A program made the translations under genes and the position numbers. From contig NC_134095.1 of assembly GCF_000715075.1 (NCBI RefSeq), forward strand, positions 47,594,806 through 47,658,805: a DNA stretch of 64,000 nucleotides, in the 5' to 3' direction. Below, piece after piece: positions 11,725 to 22,302 of the stretch (position 1 is the first letter of the stretch; every line of letters starts with the position of its first letter). The notes below the pieces were generated by a model. It saw only the letters and a program-made list of their open reading frames with translations. It made no database searches and had not been told where the DNA came from. This DNA is from Nicotiana tabacum (Eukaryota; Streptophyta; Magnoliopsida; Solanales; Solanaceae).

Positions 11725-11975
11725 GATACCGCTTCTTCGACCATGGGACCGCATCAGCGGTCCCTCTTCTATGGCAACTGAACCGCACCTACGACTTTTC
11801 ATTAAAGCCCAAACTTCCGCACCTGCAATCTCCTACACGCAGATGCGGTGCCGCTTATGCGTTACCTGGGCCGTATCTGCGGCTAATTGCAACATTTCCT
11901 CAGACCGTACCTGCGGTCCCTTCACCGCTTCTACGGTGCTGCACCTGCGGTCCCATACACGCAGGTGCGATTATG
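11725..11975 (-). repeat. cluster of CCGCACCTGCGGTCC-type dyads in element A's LTR
   Basis: At least eight GC-rich motifs of the form GGACCGCA, ACCTGCGGTCCC, CGCAGGTGCG or CGTATCTGCGG occur within 250 bp of otherwise AT-rich LTR. Most form short inverted repeats. The GGACCGCA core is the same as in the Athila clusters. Confidence 0.7.
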
Positions 11976-12653
11976 ACAGATTCAGCCAACTTCAGATTTT
12001 TCTAAGTCCAATTCAACTTCCGTTAAGCACCCGAAACTCACCCGAGGCCCCCAGGACCTCAACCAAACATGTCAACCAATCCTAAAACATCATACGAACT
12101 TATTCCAACCCTCGAATCACATCAAACAATGACAGAGCACCAAATCACCCTCGGGTTCAAGCCTAAGGATTCCAAAACTTCCAAATTCTGCTTTCGATCA
12201 AAAAGTTTACAAAACCTCATCAAAATGACCTAATATTTGCACACACATCACATCAACACTATGGAGCTTCTCCAACTCTCGGAATCGGATTCCGACCCCG
12301 ATATCAAAATTTCACTATCGAACCGGAAACTTCCAAATTTCAACTTTCGATATTTCAAGCTTAATTAAGCTACGGACCTCCAAAACACAATCCGAACACA
12401 CCCCTAAGCTCGAAATCACCCAACTGAGCTAAGGGAACAGACAGAATTCCATTCTGAGGCTGTCTTTACACTGCTCCAACTACGGTCCAAATTCTAAAGC
12501 TTAAGCTCTTATTGAGGGACTAATTGTCCCAAAACACTCCGAAACTCCAAGCGAATCCTCCCGACAACTCACAATAGCAGAAATAAACATGGGGAAAGCA
12601 GTTAATAGGGGATCGGGGCGTTAATTTTTAAAATGACTGGCTGGGTCGTTACA

Positions 12654-12666
12654 TCCTCCCCCTCTT
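12654..12666 (-). other. polypurine tract of element A
   Basis: On the minus strand this reads AAGAGGGGGAGGA, directly before the LTR start TGTAACGACCC. This is the plus-strand primer site expected just upstream of a 3' LTR. Confidence 0.9.
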
Positions 12667-12673
12667 AAAACAT

Positions 12674-15501
12674 TCATTTGTCGTCGAACGAGCATAGAGA
12701 CATACCTGAAGTAGTAAAAAGATGAGGGTAACGACTGCGTATATCCTGCTCGATCTCCTAGGTCGCCTCCTCGACTGGCTGACCTCGCCACTGAACCTTC
12801 ACTGATGCAATGTTCTTTGACCTCATCTTTCGAACCTGCATGTCCAATATTGCTACTGGCTCCTCAACATAAGATAGATCCTTGTCCAACTTGACTGAAC
12901 TGAAATCCAATACGTGTGACGGATCGCTGGAAACTTTCGGAGTATCGAAACATGAAATACCGAATGAACTCCTGCCAAGCTCTAAGGCAAGCACATAAGC
13001 AACCTCCCCAACAAGACTCAATATCTCAAAAGGACCGATAAACCTCGGACTCAACTTCCCTTTCTTCCCAAATCTCATAACACCCTTCATAGGTGAAACC
13101 CAAAGCAAGACCCGCTCTCCAACCATATAGGAAACATCATGAACCTTCCGGTCCGCATAACTTTTCGGTCTGGACTGGGCTGTACAGAGTCTATCCCGAA
13201 TCACCTTAACTTTCTCCAAAGCATCCTGAACCAAGTTTGTACCCAATAATCTAGCCTCACCCGGCTCAAACCAATCCACTAGGGACATACACCGCATACC
13301 ATAAAAGGCCTCATACAGTGCCATTTGAATGCTGGACTGATAGTTGTTATTGTAGGCAAACTCCGCCAGTGGCAAGAACTGATCCCAAGAACCTCCAAAC
13401 TCCATCACATACGCACGGAGCATACCTCAAAAATTTGAATAGTACGTTTGGACTGTTCGTCCATCCGGGGGTGAAATGTTGTGCTCAACTCCACCCAAGT
13501 ACCCAATTCATGCTGTACGGTCCTCTAGAACCGCGATGTGAAATGATGGAAACTGGAATACCATGCAGACGAACAATCTCTCGGATATAAATCTCCACCA
13601 ACCACTCCAAAGAATAGGTAGTATACACAGAAATGAAGTGTGCAGACTTGGTCAGCCGATCCAGAATCACCCAAATGGCTTCGAACTTCTTCAAAGTCCG
13701 TGGGAGTCCAACTACGAAGTCCATGGTGATCCGCTCCCACTTCCACTCTGGAATCTCTATCTGCTGAAGAAACCCACCCGGTCTCTAGTGCACATACTTT
13801 ACCTGCTGACAATTGAGGCACCGAGCTACAAACCCAACTATATCCTTCTTCATCCGCCTCCACTAATAGTGCTGTCTCAAATCCTGGTACATCTTCGCGG
13901 TACCCGGATGGATGGAATACCGTGAACTATGGGCCTCCTCTAGAATCAACTCCCGAAGCCCATCAACATTGGGTACACATACCCGACCCTGCATCCTCAA
14001 TACCCCGTCATCACCAATAGTCACATCTCTGGCATCACCGTACAGAACCTTAACCTTGAGGACGAGCAAATGATGGTCATCATACTGACGCTCCCTAATA
14101 CGATCAAATAAGGAAGACTGAGAGACCACGCAAGCTAGAACCCGACTGGGCTCCGAAATATCCAATCTCACAAACTGCTTGGCTAAGGCCTGAACATCTA
14201 TCGCCATGGGCCTCTCCGCTGCTGGTAGATAAGCCAAACTTCCCAAACTCTCCGCCTGACGACTCAAAGCATCGGCCACCATATTGGCCTTGCCCAATTG
14301 ATACAAGATAGTGATATCATAGTCCTTCAGTAGCTCTAACCATCTTCTCTGGTGCCAAATTAAGATCCTTCTGCTTGAACAGATGCTGCAAACTCCGGTG
14401 ATTAGTATATATCTCACAAGGAACACCGTACAAATAATGACGCCAGACCTTCAAGGCGTGAACAATAGTAGCTAACTCGAGATCATGGACATGATAATTC
14501 TTCTCATGTACCTTCAACTATCTGTACGCGTAGGCAATCACCCTACTATCCTGCATCAATACTGCTCCAAGGCAAATCCTCGAGGCATCACAATAATCAG
14601 TATAAGACTCTGAACCTATAGGCAATATCAATACTGGGGCTGTAGTCAAAGCTATCTTGAGCTTCTGGAAGCTCACCTCATACTCTTCCATCCACTAGAA
14701 CGGAGCACCCTTTTGAGTCAGCCTAGTCATATGTGTTGCAATAGATGAAAACCCCTCAACAAATCAGCGGTAATAACCTGCCAAGCCAAGAAAATTGTGG
14801 ACCTCTATAGCTGAGGATGGTCTGGGCCAACTCTGCACTACTTCCACTTTCTTTGTATCCACCTGTATCCCTTCAGTCGATACTATGTGACCCAAGAATG
14901 CCATGGAATCCAACTAAAACTAACATTTCAAGAACTTTGCATACAACTTTTTTTCTTTCAAAGTCTAAAGCACTGTCCTCAGGTGCTGCTCATGATCTTC
15001 CTGACTCCTGGAGTATACTAGAATATCATCAATAAAGACAATGACGAACGAGTCAAGATATGGTCAAAACACACTGTGCGTCAAATGCATGAAGGCTGCT
15101 GGGGTATTGGTCATCCCAAATGACATAACAAGGGACTCGTAATGACCATACCGAGTCCTAAAAGCAGTCTTCGGGATGTCTGGCTCCCGCATCTTCAACT
15201 GATGGTAACCTGATCGCAAGTCAATCGTAGAAAACACTCGTTCACCCTGTAACTGGTCAAACAAATCATCAATACAAGGCAAAGAATACCGGTTCTTCAC
15301 TGTAAGTTTGTTCAATTGGAGATAATCAATGCATATACGCATAGAACCATCCTTTTCTTAACAAACAAGACAGGAGCACCCCAAGGTTATACACTGGGTC
15401 GAATAAAACCCTTATCAAGCAATTCCTGTAACTGATCCTTCAACTCCTTCAACTCAGGAGGGGCTATACAATATAGAGGAATAGAAATGGGTTGAGTGCC
15501 C
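12674..15501 (-). pseudogene. element A pol: RT, RNase H, integrase, chromodomain-like tail
   Basis: Reading right to left: RT N-part with [12 protein letters not shown] and [12 protein letters not shown] (15342-15064), the RT box [13 protein letters not shown] near 15030, RNase H with NYHVHDLELATIVHALKVWRHY (14517-14317), and ADALSRQ with the integrase zinc region ending H(S)SRYSIHPGTAKMY (near 13890). The integrase core MDFVVGLPRT is near 13724, and the C-terminal domain runs 13423-12758. A TAG at 12758 interrupts a chromodomain-like tail (LDMQVRKMRSK, VKVQWRGQPVEEAT, then a short in-frame end at 12674). The tail plus the PBS type point to a chromovirus, probably Tekay/Del. Many stops and frameshifts make it inactive. 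Upstream gag and protease continue at 29645 after the Athila-1 insertion. Confidence 0.88.
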
Positions 15502-17066
15502 TGATCGCAGCGAACTCAACCTAAGGAAGAGTGGGCGCTAATACTTTTACCCAATAGCGGTATCAAGGTCAATTTTCCATAAGGAGCTTCAATTTAGAGT
15601 TGGGTGTTTGTATGTTCTAGGACTATGTTTTAGCTCCTAATTGATCTGCTAACATTTTTGGTTTTCTTTTGATTATCAACTACAATTTATCAACTACAAG
15701 TTTAAAGCTAAGTTAGGCTAAGATATAGATTCTAAGTTGTATGCAATATAGAGAAAGGCACTAGGGTCATGGCATGTACCTAGGTGGTCAACTAACGGGT
15801 AGAGATTCCTAATGCAAGAATGATGAATATGAGACTTATGCTATAACCATTGCACTTTTGTACCCACTCTCACACCTCTCGGTAGAGAGAGTGATTTTGC
15901 CCAATTGCCTCTCTCGAGACCAATTGGGTAGGCCAATTTGCCCAAGCAACTTATGGTTCAAGTTGGGTAATTACTCTCTCGAGGTTTAACCCGTTAATTG
16001 GGACTACCATTCTCATGGGTCCATCCCAATTCCTTGTTGGAATTAATCTTGGGGTCATAGACTCTCTTTCTCAAGAAGAGTCAAAACTCACTAAGCTAGA
16101 CTTAGTGTTTGCAACCACCAAATCTTAATGAAAACATAAGATTAATCCAAATAACAAATACCCAACATCATTCATGCACTAAACAATCACACCCATTAAT
16201 TACCCACACTAGGGTTGAGCCACAACCCTAGCTAATGGGTTAATCTAGCCATAATAGTTATAGAAATTGAAAAAATAGTAGATGAAATTGACATAATAAT
16301 TAACTACAATGTTAATCTACTCAAATCCACGTTAATACTAGAAGAAATTGCCCAAAATGGACTAAAACTATGAAGTCTCGAGTTCAGCTGCTATCTGATA
16401 AAAAACCAAAACTGAAAACTGCACCTAAAAAGTAAAATGTTCTATTTATACTACACAGGAAAAACCGGACAAAAATACCCCTGAGGGTCTAGCGCAGACC
16501 GCGCACAAATGACGCGCGTCCGCGTAGGGGTTTGGGTCTTCATATCTTGCTTCTGACACTTGGTGAAGCGGACCACGCAAATGTGACGCGCTGCCGTGTA
16601 GGGCGTTTCCACGCGGACTGCACTGATTAGGTATGCGGCCGCGTGGGCTTTTGCCTTGAATGACCGAGTTTCTGACACTCTTGGTCACGGACCGTGTGGA
16701 AAGGAGCGCGGACCGCGCATCTTGACTTGAAAATTGCATGATCTCTGAACTATCCTGCGCGGCCACGTGGCAAAGCAGTGCGGACCGTGCAGGTTGACTT
16801 GGAAATTGCCCAGCCTCTGAACTCTCCTGTGCGGCCGCGCGACAAATCAGTGCGGACCTCACATGTCATTTTGTTCCCCATTTCTGTTGTCTTTTGACAC
16901 TTGGCAGATTTCACTTCTTTTTGAGCCGATCTTTGGTATTTGTCATCTTGTCGCTCAAACCTGCAATCAAGCGCAACTTGTAAGCATTTTGGGACTAATT
17001 TATGGCAGTTAATGCACAAAGCTTAGGTAAGAATGGGTATAAAACATGTAGAAATCACAGTTATCA
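15502..17066 (-). repeat. Athila-1 3' LTR
   Basis: Starts TGATCGCAGCGAACTC and ends CACAGTTATCA, the same edges as 28081-29644. The adjoining bases from 17067 (minus strand: TTTGTGGGAGT) form a weak polypurine tract. It contains a GC-rich dyad cluster at about 16480-16870. Confidence 0.93.
16480..16870 (-). repeat. GCGGACCGC/GCGGCCGC dyad cluster (LTR copy)
   Basis: Roughly five repeats at 60-75-bp spacing, each pairing a GCGGACCGC-type motif with GCGGCCGC or a near variant, separated by AAATG and CTCTGAAC-like linkers. Exact GCGGCCGC octamers lie at 16635 and 16831. The same cluster lies in the other LTR at 29065-29455. Confidence 0.85.
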
Positions 17067-18872
17067 ACTCCCACAAACTCAAACCTTTGCTTGTCCTCAA
17101 GCAAATAAAATGAGACCTACCCCTCAATGGAAAACACCCAAGTAATTCCTGTTTATCCTAAAGTAACCTCAACAAGCATCAAATGGGACTAACAATTGCC
17201 CTCAATGCGAATGCATCATTAACACATTTAAACTTTTAAAACTTGTGGATCAAGTGTGACACAAGAGCATCAAGAGTTGACACATTTCATCAAGGAACCT
17301 TTCTCAATTTCTTTGGTTATTGTGGAACCCAAACTCACACATCCTCGACTTTCCCTAAGTGAACCTCACCTTTTTAGAGTATTTGCACACAAATCGAGGT
17401 GAATGGACTTCTCTCTCATCTCTCACAAAGAAAAGGCCCTAAGTTCGGCTTTAAGTACCATATGCTTGCCCCTTATGTAAGTAACCACTAATGTAGGCTT
17501 CCCTCAACTCTAGATCATATAGGGCTTTTGAGGAGTGATTGTGAAGGTTTTGGGTAAAGGTAGGACATATTTTTGTTCAAATGAGTTCAATCTTCCCTTA
17601 AACACTTCTTTTGATTTATTTTGGCACACTTTCTTGACTCAATTGAGTAATTCACTTCTTTCAAGGGGTTAAAGAGACACATTGTCACTCTTTCTTTTGC
17701 AATTTAAACCCTTTCTCCTTTTACCACTTTCCACAACTTTTTCACTTTTTTGTTGTCATTGGATTCCCTTTTTGGTTCTTATTCATTTTTGTCTTTCTTT
17801 TTGTCTTTTTCTCTTTTTCATTTCTTTCCTTTTCTTTTGCTTTTGCGCCTTTTTAACACATTGATGCCTTTCTTGTCTCTCCCCCCAAACTTAGACATTT
17901 GCCATTTACTCAAGGGAAGATTTGGGTGCCAAGAGAGGGTCTCATTAAGAACGGCTATAGGCTTGTAGCTTGGTTCATTAAAGAAAAAGGTTTAAGGCTC
18001 AAAAGGGGTGAACTAGGGATTATTTCATTAGTAGGTCATGGGAATTGTTCAAATTTTGCATTTTGGATCAAGGAGAGCCTATAATCACGTCTCAAGTCAA
18101 GTTCCACCTATGATTTCGCCTCAACAAACATTCATGGCAAGTTCTAGACCATAGGCTCAGTACTTGGGCTCACGATTCGAATTCTCACTAAACACACTCA
18201 AGGATTGCCAAAGACGGAGTCGAGGGCCCAAAACGACCTTAGATATGATTCAAGCGCACAATGGTCCAGAATGACCACATGATGATTGTTTGGTCAACAC
18301 AAGAGTCTCAAGGCCACAACTTTCACCATCCTAAACACAACATAATGTCTTTGACCATAAGATCAAAGAAAAATGTGCTAGGCCCAAGTGAAGCTTTGCC
18401 TGAGGTACCCTTAACTACAAAAACTTGAAAATCAAAAAGAAAAATAAAAAACGGACTCAAACCCTTAAGAAGGTTGTCACGCCATCTATCATTGGGAAGA
18501 GCCACCCGGTTCGCACAACACTCTACCCTTGGAAAGAACCGTGGCATTAAGAAAACCAAGGGCTTATTGCAAATGCCAAAACAAAACAAAAAGGCTACGG
18601 GCCTAACTTTGCAACTAAAACGAAATTTTTTAACGAAAAATAGAAAACCAAAATGAGAACCGAATGAATATGTACAAAAGGGGAGTAGAATATACAACCA
18701 GGGGGAATGAATATATACATAGAGTTTAAGAGCATCTAGAATGAACAGTTATATACAAGCCATCTACAACTACGAATGTGCTGAAAGTAAAAGAATATAT
18801 ACAATAATCCAACAGTCAATCAAAATAGTAGGGCCACACCACCACGAATAAAAGCTAGCATTGTCCCCAATG
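17067..18872 (-). other. Athila-1 3' non-coding region
   Basis: This lies between the polypurine tract and the end of the env-position ORF. It contains a long pyrimidine-rich stretch (17680-17880) and no coding potential. It is colinear with Athila-2 at 55788-57342 plus 60044-60239 (for example CTTGTCCTCAAGCAAA, CCTCAAGGTCAC-type phrases and GAATGAATATGTACAAAAGG), which shows it belongs to the family. Confidence 0.8.
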
Positions 18873-20956
18873 CTAACTATCAAAATAAACACCAAAATGA
18901 AAGAAAGGATATAGAAAGGCCCCACAAGCCTCATCCATCACCCTGTGCTGGTTAGTGGCTCCTAAGTCCTCTGTACTGGCGGGGATCTCAGACTGGTCCC
19001 CGGCCTGCTGCTGCTGTGCTTCTGGGCCAGGTGCCTGCTCAAGAACTGGCTCATCAACTGGTGGGGCAGTGGAGGGACTCTCCTGAACCGGTGCTACCTC
19101 AATCACAACTCCCTTAATGCTAGGGAGTTTCCTCTTCTTCCTCGGCCTCTGCTCCTCCTCCTGTACCTATGCTATTGCTGGCTCTACAGCCGGATCCCCA
19201 AATAGTAGGTCAAGTGGCAACTGATCCGCCATGAGTTTGTCCACCTCCACTCTCAACTGTGTCACTGACTCCTTGGAAGCCTTCTGCTTCCTCAGCTTCT
19301 TGTGCTCCCGAGTCAATTTCTCCAACGCTTTGCCATGTGCCCCAACCACCTTAGTCAAGGCATCCTGCGTCGCCATCATCTTTTCCTGGTTGGCCAGGAT
19401 CTTCTTTAGTGCATCCTTAATGGAGGAAGGAATCTCAACAGTAGCTGGTGCTCCCTGTGCCTATACAACAGTGGTCAAAGTAGACAACTTGGATGTCGCA
19501 GCTGACATCCAGTTGTTCAAAATGGCAAGGGAGTGGGTGAGCTGGTTTGCGGTAAACTGGTGAGTCTTTGATGAAGGGAATACCGGGTCAGCTGCAATAA
19601 AAGGACCAGCTACTAACGACGGACCTGGAGGCAATGCCTCATCAGTAGCAGGAATGGTGGAAGGCTCACTGGGCTGCTCAATGACCGCTGGCTCTTCAGA
19701 CTAGCCAGGTGCGGTGGAAGTGGATGCCACATTCTTCTTGCCCCTCTTCGAGTTGTCTGGACCCAACTGACTATACCATGAGTACGGGGCCACCGGAGGT
19801 ACCTTGACATCATATTTCTTTTTCTTCACTTTCAATTCTCTGAAGTACAAAGAGAGTGTGTTTGGGAAGGGGTAGTTTGTTTGGGTCTCATTACCAACTG
19901 TAGAAATCACTCTCGACATAATATTACCCACATTTAGAGGGAAACCCGCCATGATAGATGCTACCAAGACAGCACGAGGAAGGGGAATGGAGTGATCATG
20001 TGTAGACGGGTCAAGTCGACTACACACGAAAGTCAACCACCCTTTGGCTTCAAAGTTCAGGGTGTTCCTAAAGATCTTTTCTTGTGCTTTCAACCAGACT
20101 AGGACTGTACCCGGGCTGCCAAGTGCTCGACCAACCAAGGACGAACCTCCTCTTTCATTGCTAGCTTTTCTAAATATTGTGATTCATCCTCTTCTTCGAA
20201 CCCCAGGAATTCATTCAATGATTTGACATCAAACACAACTGTCTTGTCCCTCACTTTAGTTGCCTTTGAGTCCCAAACTACATGGTGAACATTACTGTAG
20301 AACTCCTTCACCATATGCTCATTCTCCATCTCAACACGTTCTTTGAAGAAGCCCCAACCCTCTCTAGTGCGGAATTGTGCTTGCACATGAGGGTTGAGAG
20401 GGACAAGATCGGCATCTATGAACTTCCTCTCCAGAATCAGTTTCCTTTTGGGCCACCACTCCCAGAATCTGTGGAAAGCAATCTCACTAACAAACCTGTC
20501 TGCCCATACCTCCGATTTTCTAGTACGCTCTATCCTCCCGACCTGTGGCTCACATCCCTCAACATACCCTCCATTCTCCCTTGATAATGAAGCTGTGGGA
20601 GATGTGGAGTATTGCTATTCTTCTCTTGCTACGGACTCATCAGACGAGTCCGAGATGACATTAACCGACTTCTTGGAGGAGGCTACATTACCATGATCCG
20701 GGGAAGGGGAATCATGGAGCTGAAATGAAGTGGACATGTAGGTGGGGGCAGACTCCGAGGTAATTCTCCGTGAAGGTGCATACTCACTCCTCGTGGAATG
20801 AGATGCAGCTCTATCAGCTTCCCGGATTATCTTCCGGGTTTTCTTTATCAATTCCCTGGTTTTTGGAGTGAGTTTCACAATCCGCTTGCTTTTCCCCCCT
20901 CGGGAGGAACCACCTTTCCCGGGTTGTTTTTCTTTGCCCGTTTGTTTTTGAACCAT
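18873..20956 (-). pseudogene. Athila-1 env-position ORF (PF20167-like domain plus coiled coil)
   Basis: ATG at 20956 (MVQKQTGKEKQ). A basic, serine-rich N-terminus runs to a stop at 20615. The central domain has FHRFWEWWPKRKL, then WGFFKERV and NEFLGFEEEDE (20386-20099), and after a frameshift LNFEAKGWLTFVCSRLDPS and SIMAGFPLN (20138-19701). It matches what I know of the putative plant transposon protein family PF20167. The C-terminal part (19379-19167) is a coiled coil (GKALEKLTREHKKLRKQ, heptad Leu) followed by a Pro/Glu/Gln-rich tail ending near 18873. Three or more stops plus one frameshift inactivate it. Athila env-position ORFs are often called env-like, but I see no clear signal peptide or transmembrane helix, so a membrane role is not supported. 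Confidence 0.8.
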
Positions 20957-22302
20957 TGTCTACAAGGAATACATGTCTAACATTGTTAGTAGAAGCACAT
21001 TAGATGGAGTAGACAGTTCAGTTGAATGCAAAGAGGGCAGACACAGTGACACAGACAGAGGGGCGCAGACTGCACCAAAAGGCACGCGGTCCGCGCAGTA
21101 TACTGACACCCACACATACTTTTCTGAATAAACCGACACGGTCCACACTGATTTGGACCGCGGCCGCATTGGTTCAGCGCGGACCGCACAGAAATGGTAC
21201 GCGGTCCGCACAGGTGAAATACCCAAATGTTGACCTCTCTGAACTCTTCACACGCGGTCCGCACTATTTTGGACCGCGGCCGCGCTGGGCTCACGCGGAC
21301 CGCACATAAATGGCACGCGGACCGCGAGAGAGGTTCATCATCTCTTAACTAGAGTCACGCAGACCGCGCACAAATGTTGTGCGGCCGCGTAGGGCTAATT
21401 TAACTGAGCCGGGTGTTTGTTCAATTAAATCTAATTTTTTTTTCACCCTTTTGGGGTCCTAAGTGTCCCTACTCAGTTATTTAACAAGATTCCATGCCCA
21501 TGATTAAACAAAAATACACAAAAATCTAATCTAACAATTAAACTAAGAAGAAAAAGACGAAAGTAAGAAGTTACACTAGTAGAAAGCAATTAAACGAAAC
21601 AAAAATTAGACTATTATTGAAATGAATGAGAGTTGTTACCAGGGATTAATGAGATTTCAACTATGTGCACAATTAGTCTTGACGAACAGTGAAAACTATA
21701 GCTCAGGTGCAAATTTGGCGAAAAGGTTAAAATGAGGCCCAAGGCCTCTATTTATAGAAGAACCCTAGGACCCAGTACATACATACCAGTGCGGACGCAC
21801 AAAAAGGGACGCGGACCGCGCTGGATTTTGCATCCTACACATTAACTGTTCAATCCACGCGGACCGCACTGTTTTGGTGTGCGGCTGCATGGACCTTTGT
21901 CAGAGACTTGGTACTTTCAGCCATCCCACTGAGGACCGCACTGCTTTGGTGCGCGGCCGCGTGGGACTTTGTTAGAGAGCATGTAATTCTGGGTCCTACA
22001 GCACGGACCGCACAGAAATGTCACGCGGCCACTCTGGGTCTTCTAGGCCTTAACCCTTCAGCTGCTCAGACTTACGCGGACCGCGCTGTTTTGTTGCGCG
22101 GCCGTGTAGGCAATATTCAGAGACTGACCATTTTGCACTTTTGCCCTTCACTGGTTCAACATTATCCCTGCAACACTTCATAAACTATCAGCTCAAAAAT
22201 CCTACTCTACTACAGAAAAACAAAGAAAAAGAAAAAGACATGGGTTGCCTCCCAAGAAGCGCCTGATTTAACGTCGCGGCACGACGCATGTTACCATCAC
22301 CG
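20957..22302 (-). other. Athila-1 spacer between pol and env-position ORF, with two dyad clusters
   Basis: No coding sequence. Two clusters of GCGGACCGCAC/GCGGCCGC motifs lie at about 21060-21400 and 21790-22115, with exact GCGGCCGC at 21171, 21276, 21381 and 21953. Between them is AT-rich sequence (21415-21780). The position suggests an untranslated leader for a separate env-position transcript, which is inference. Confidence 0.75.

Larger units (their letters stand above)
9977..12653 (-). mobile_element. 3' LTR of element A (Ty3/gypsy, minus strand)
   Basis: The 2,677-bp LTR runs from the TTTTACGACCCGAG edge to GGGTCGTTACA at 12653. The first 640 bp match the 5' LTR fragment at 33320-33972 (CTCCGTGAACTGTCGTGAT, CCTAGTCT...ACGACTAG). 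A polypurine tract follows immediately at 12654, fixing the boundary and the minus orientation. It carries two internal repeat arrays, listed separately. The scattered ORFs in it are not genes. Confidence 0.9.

Noticed and set aside
18323..18697. 124-codon minus-strand frame in the Athila-1 3' region.
   Set aside because: The homologous stretch in Athila-2 (57040-57340) does not keep the frame open, and no domain is visible.
21060..22115. GC-rich clusters as a CpG-island promoter of a host gene.
   Set aside because: They recur at the same places in two Athila elements and in LTRs, and no host gene lies next to them.
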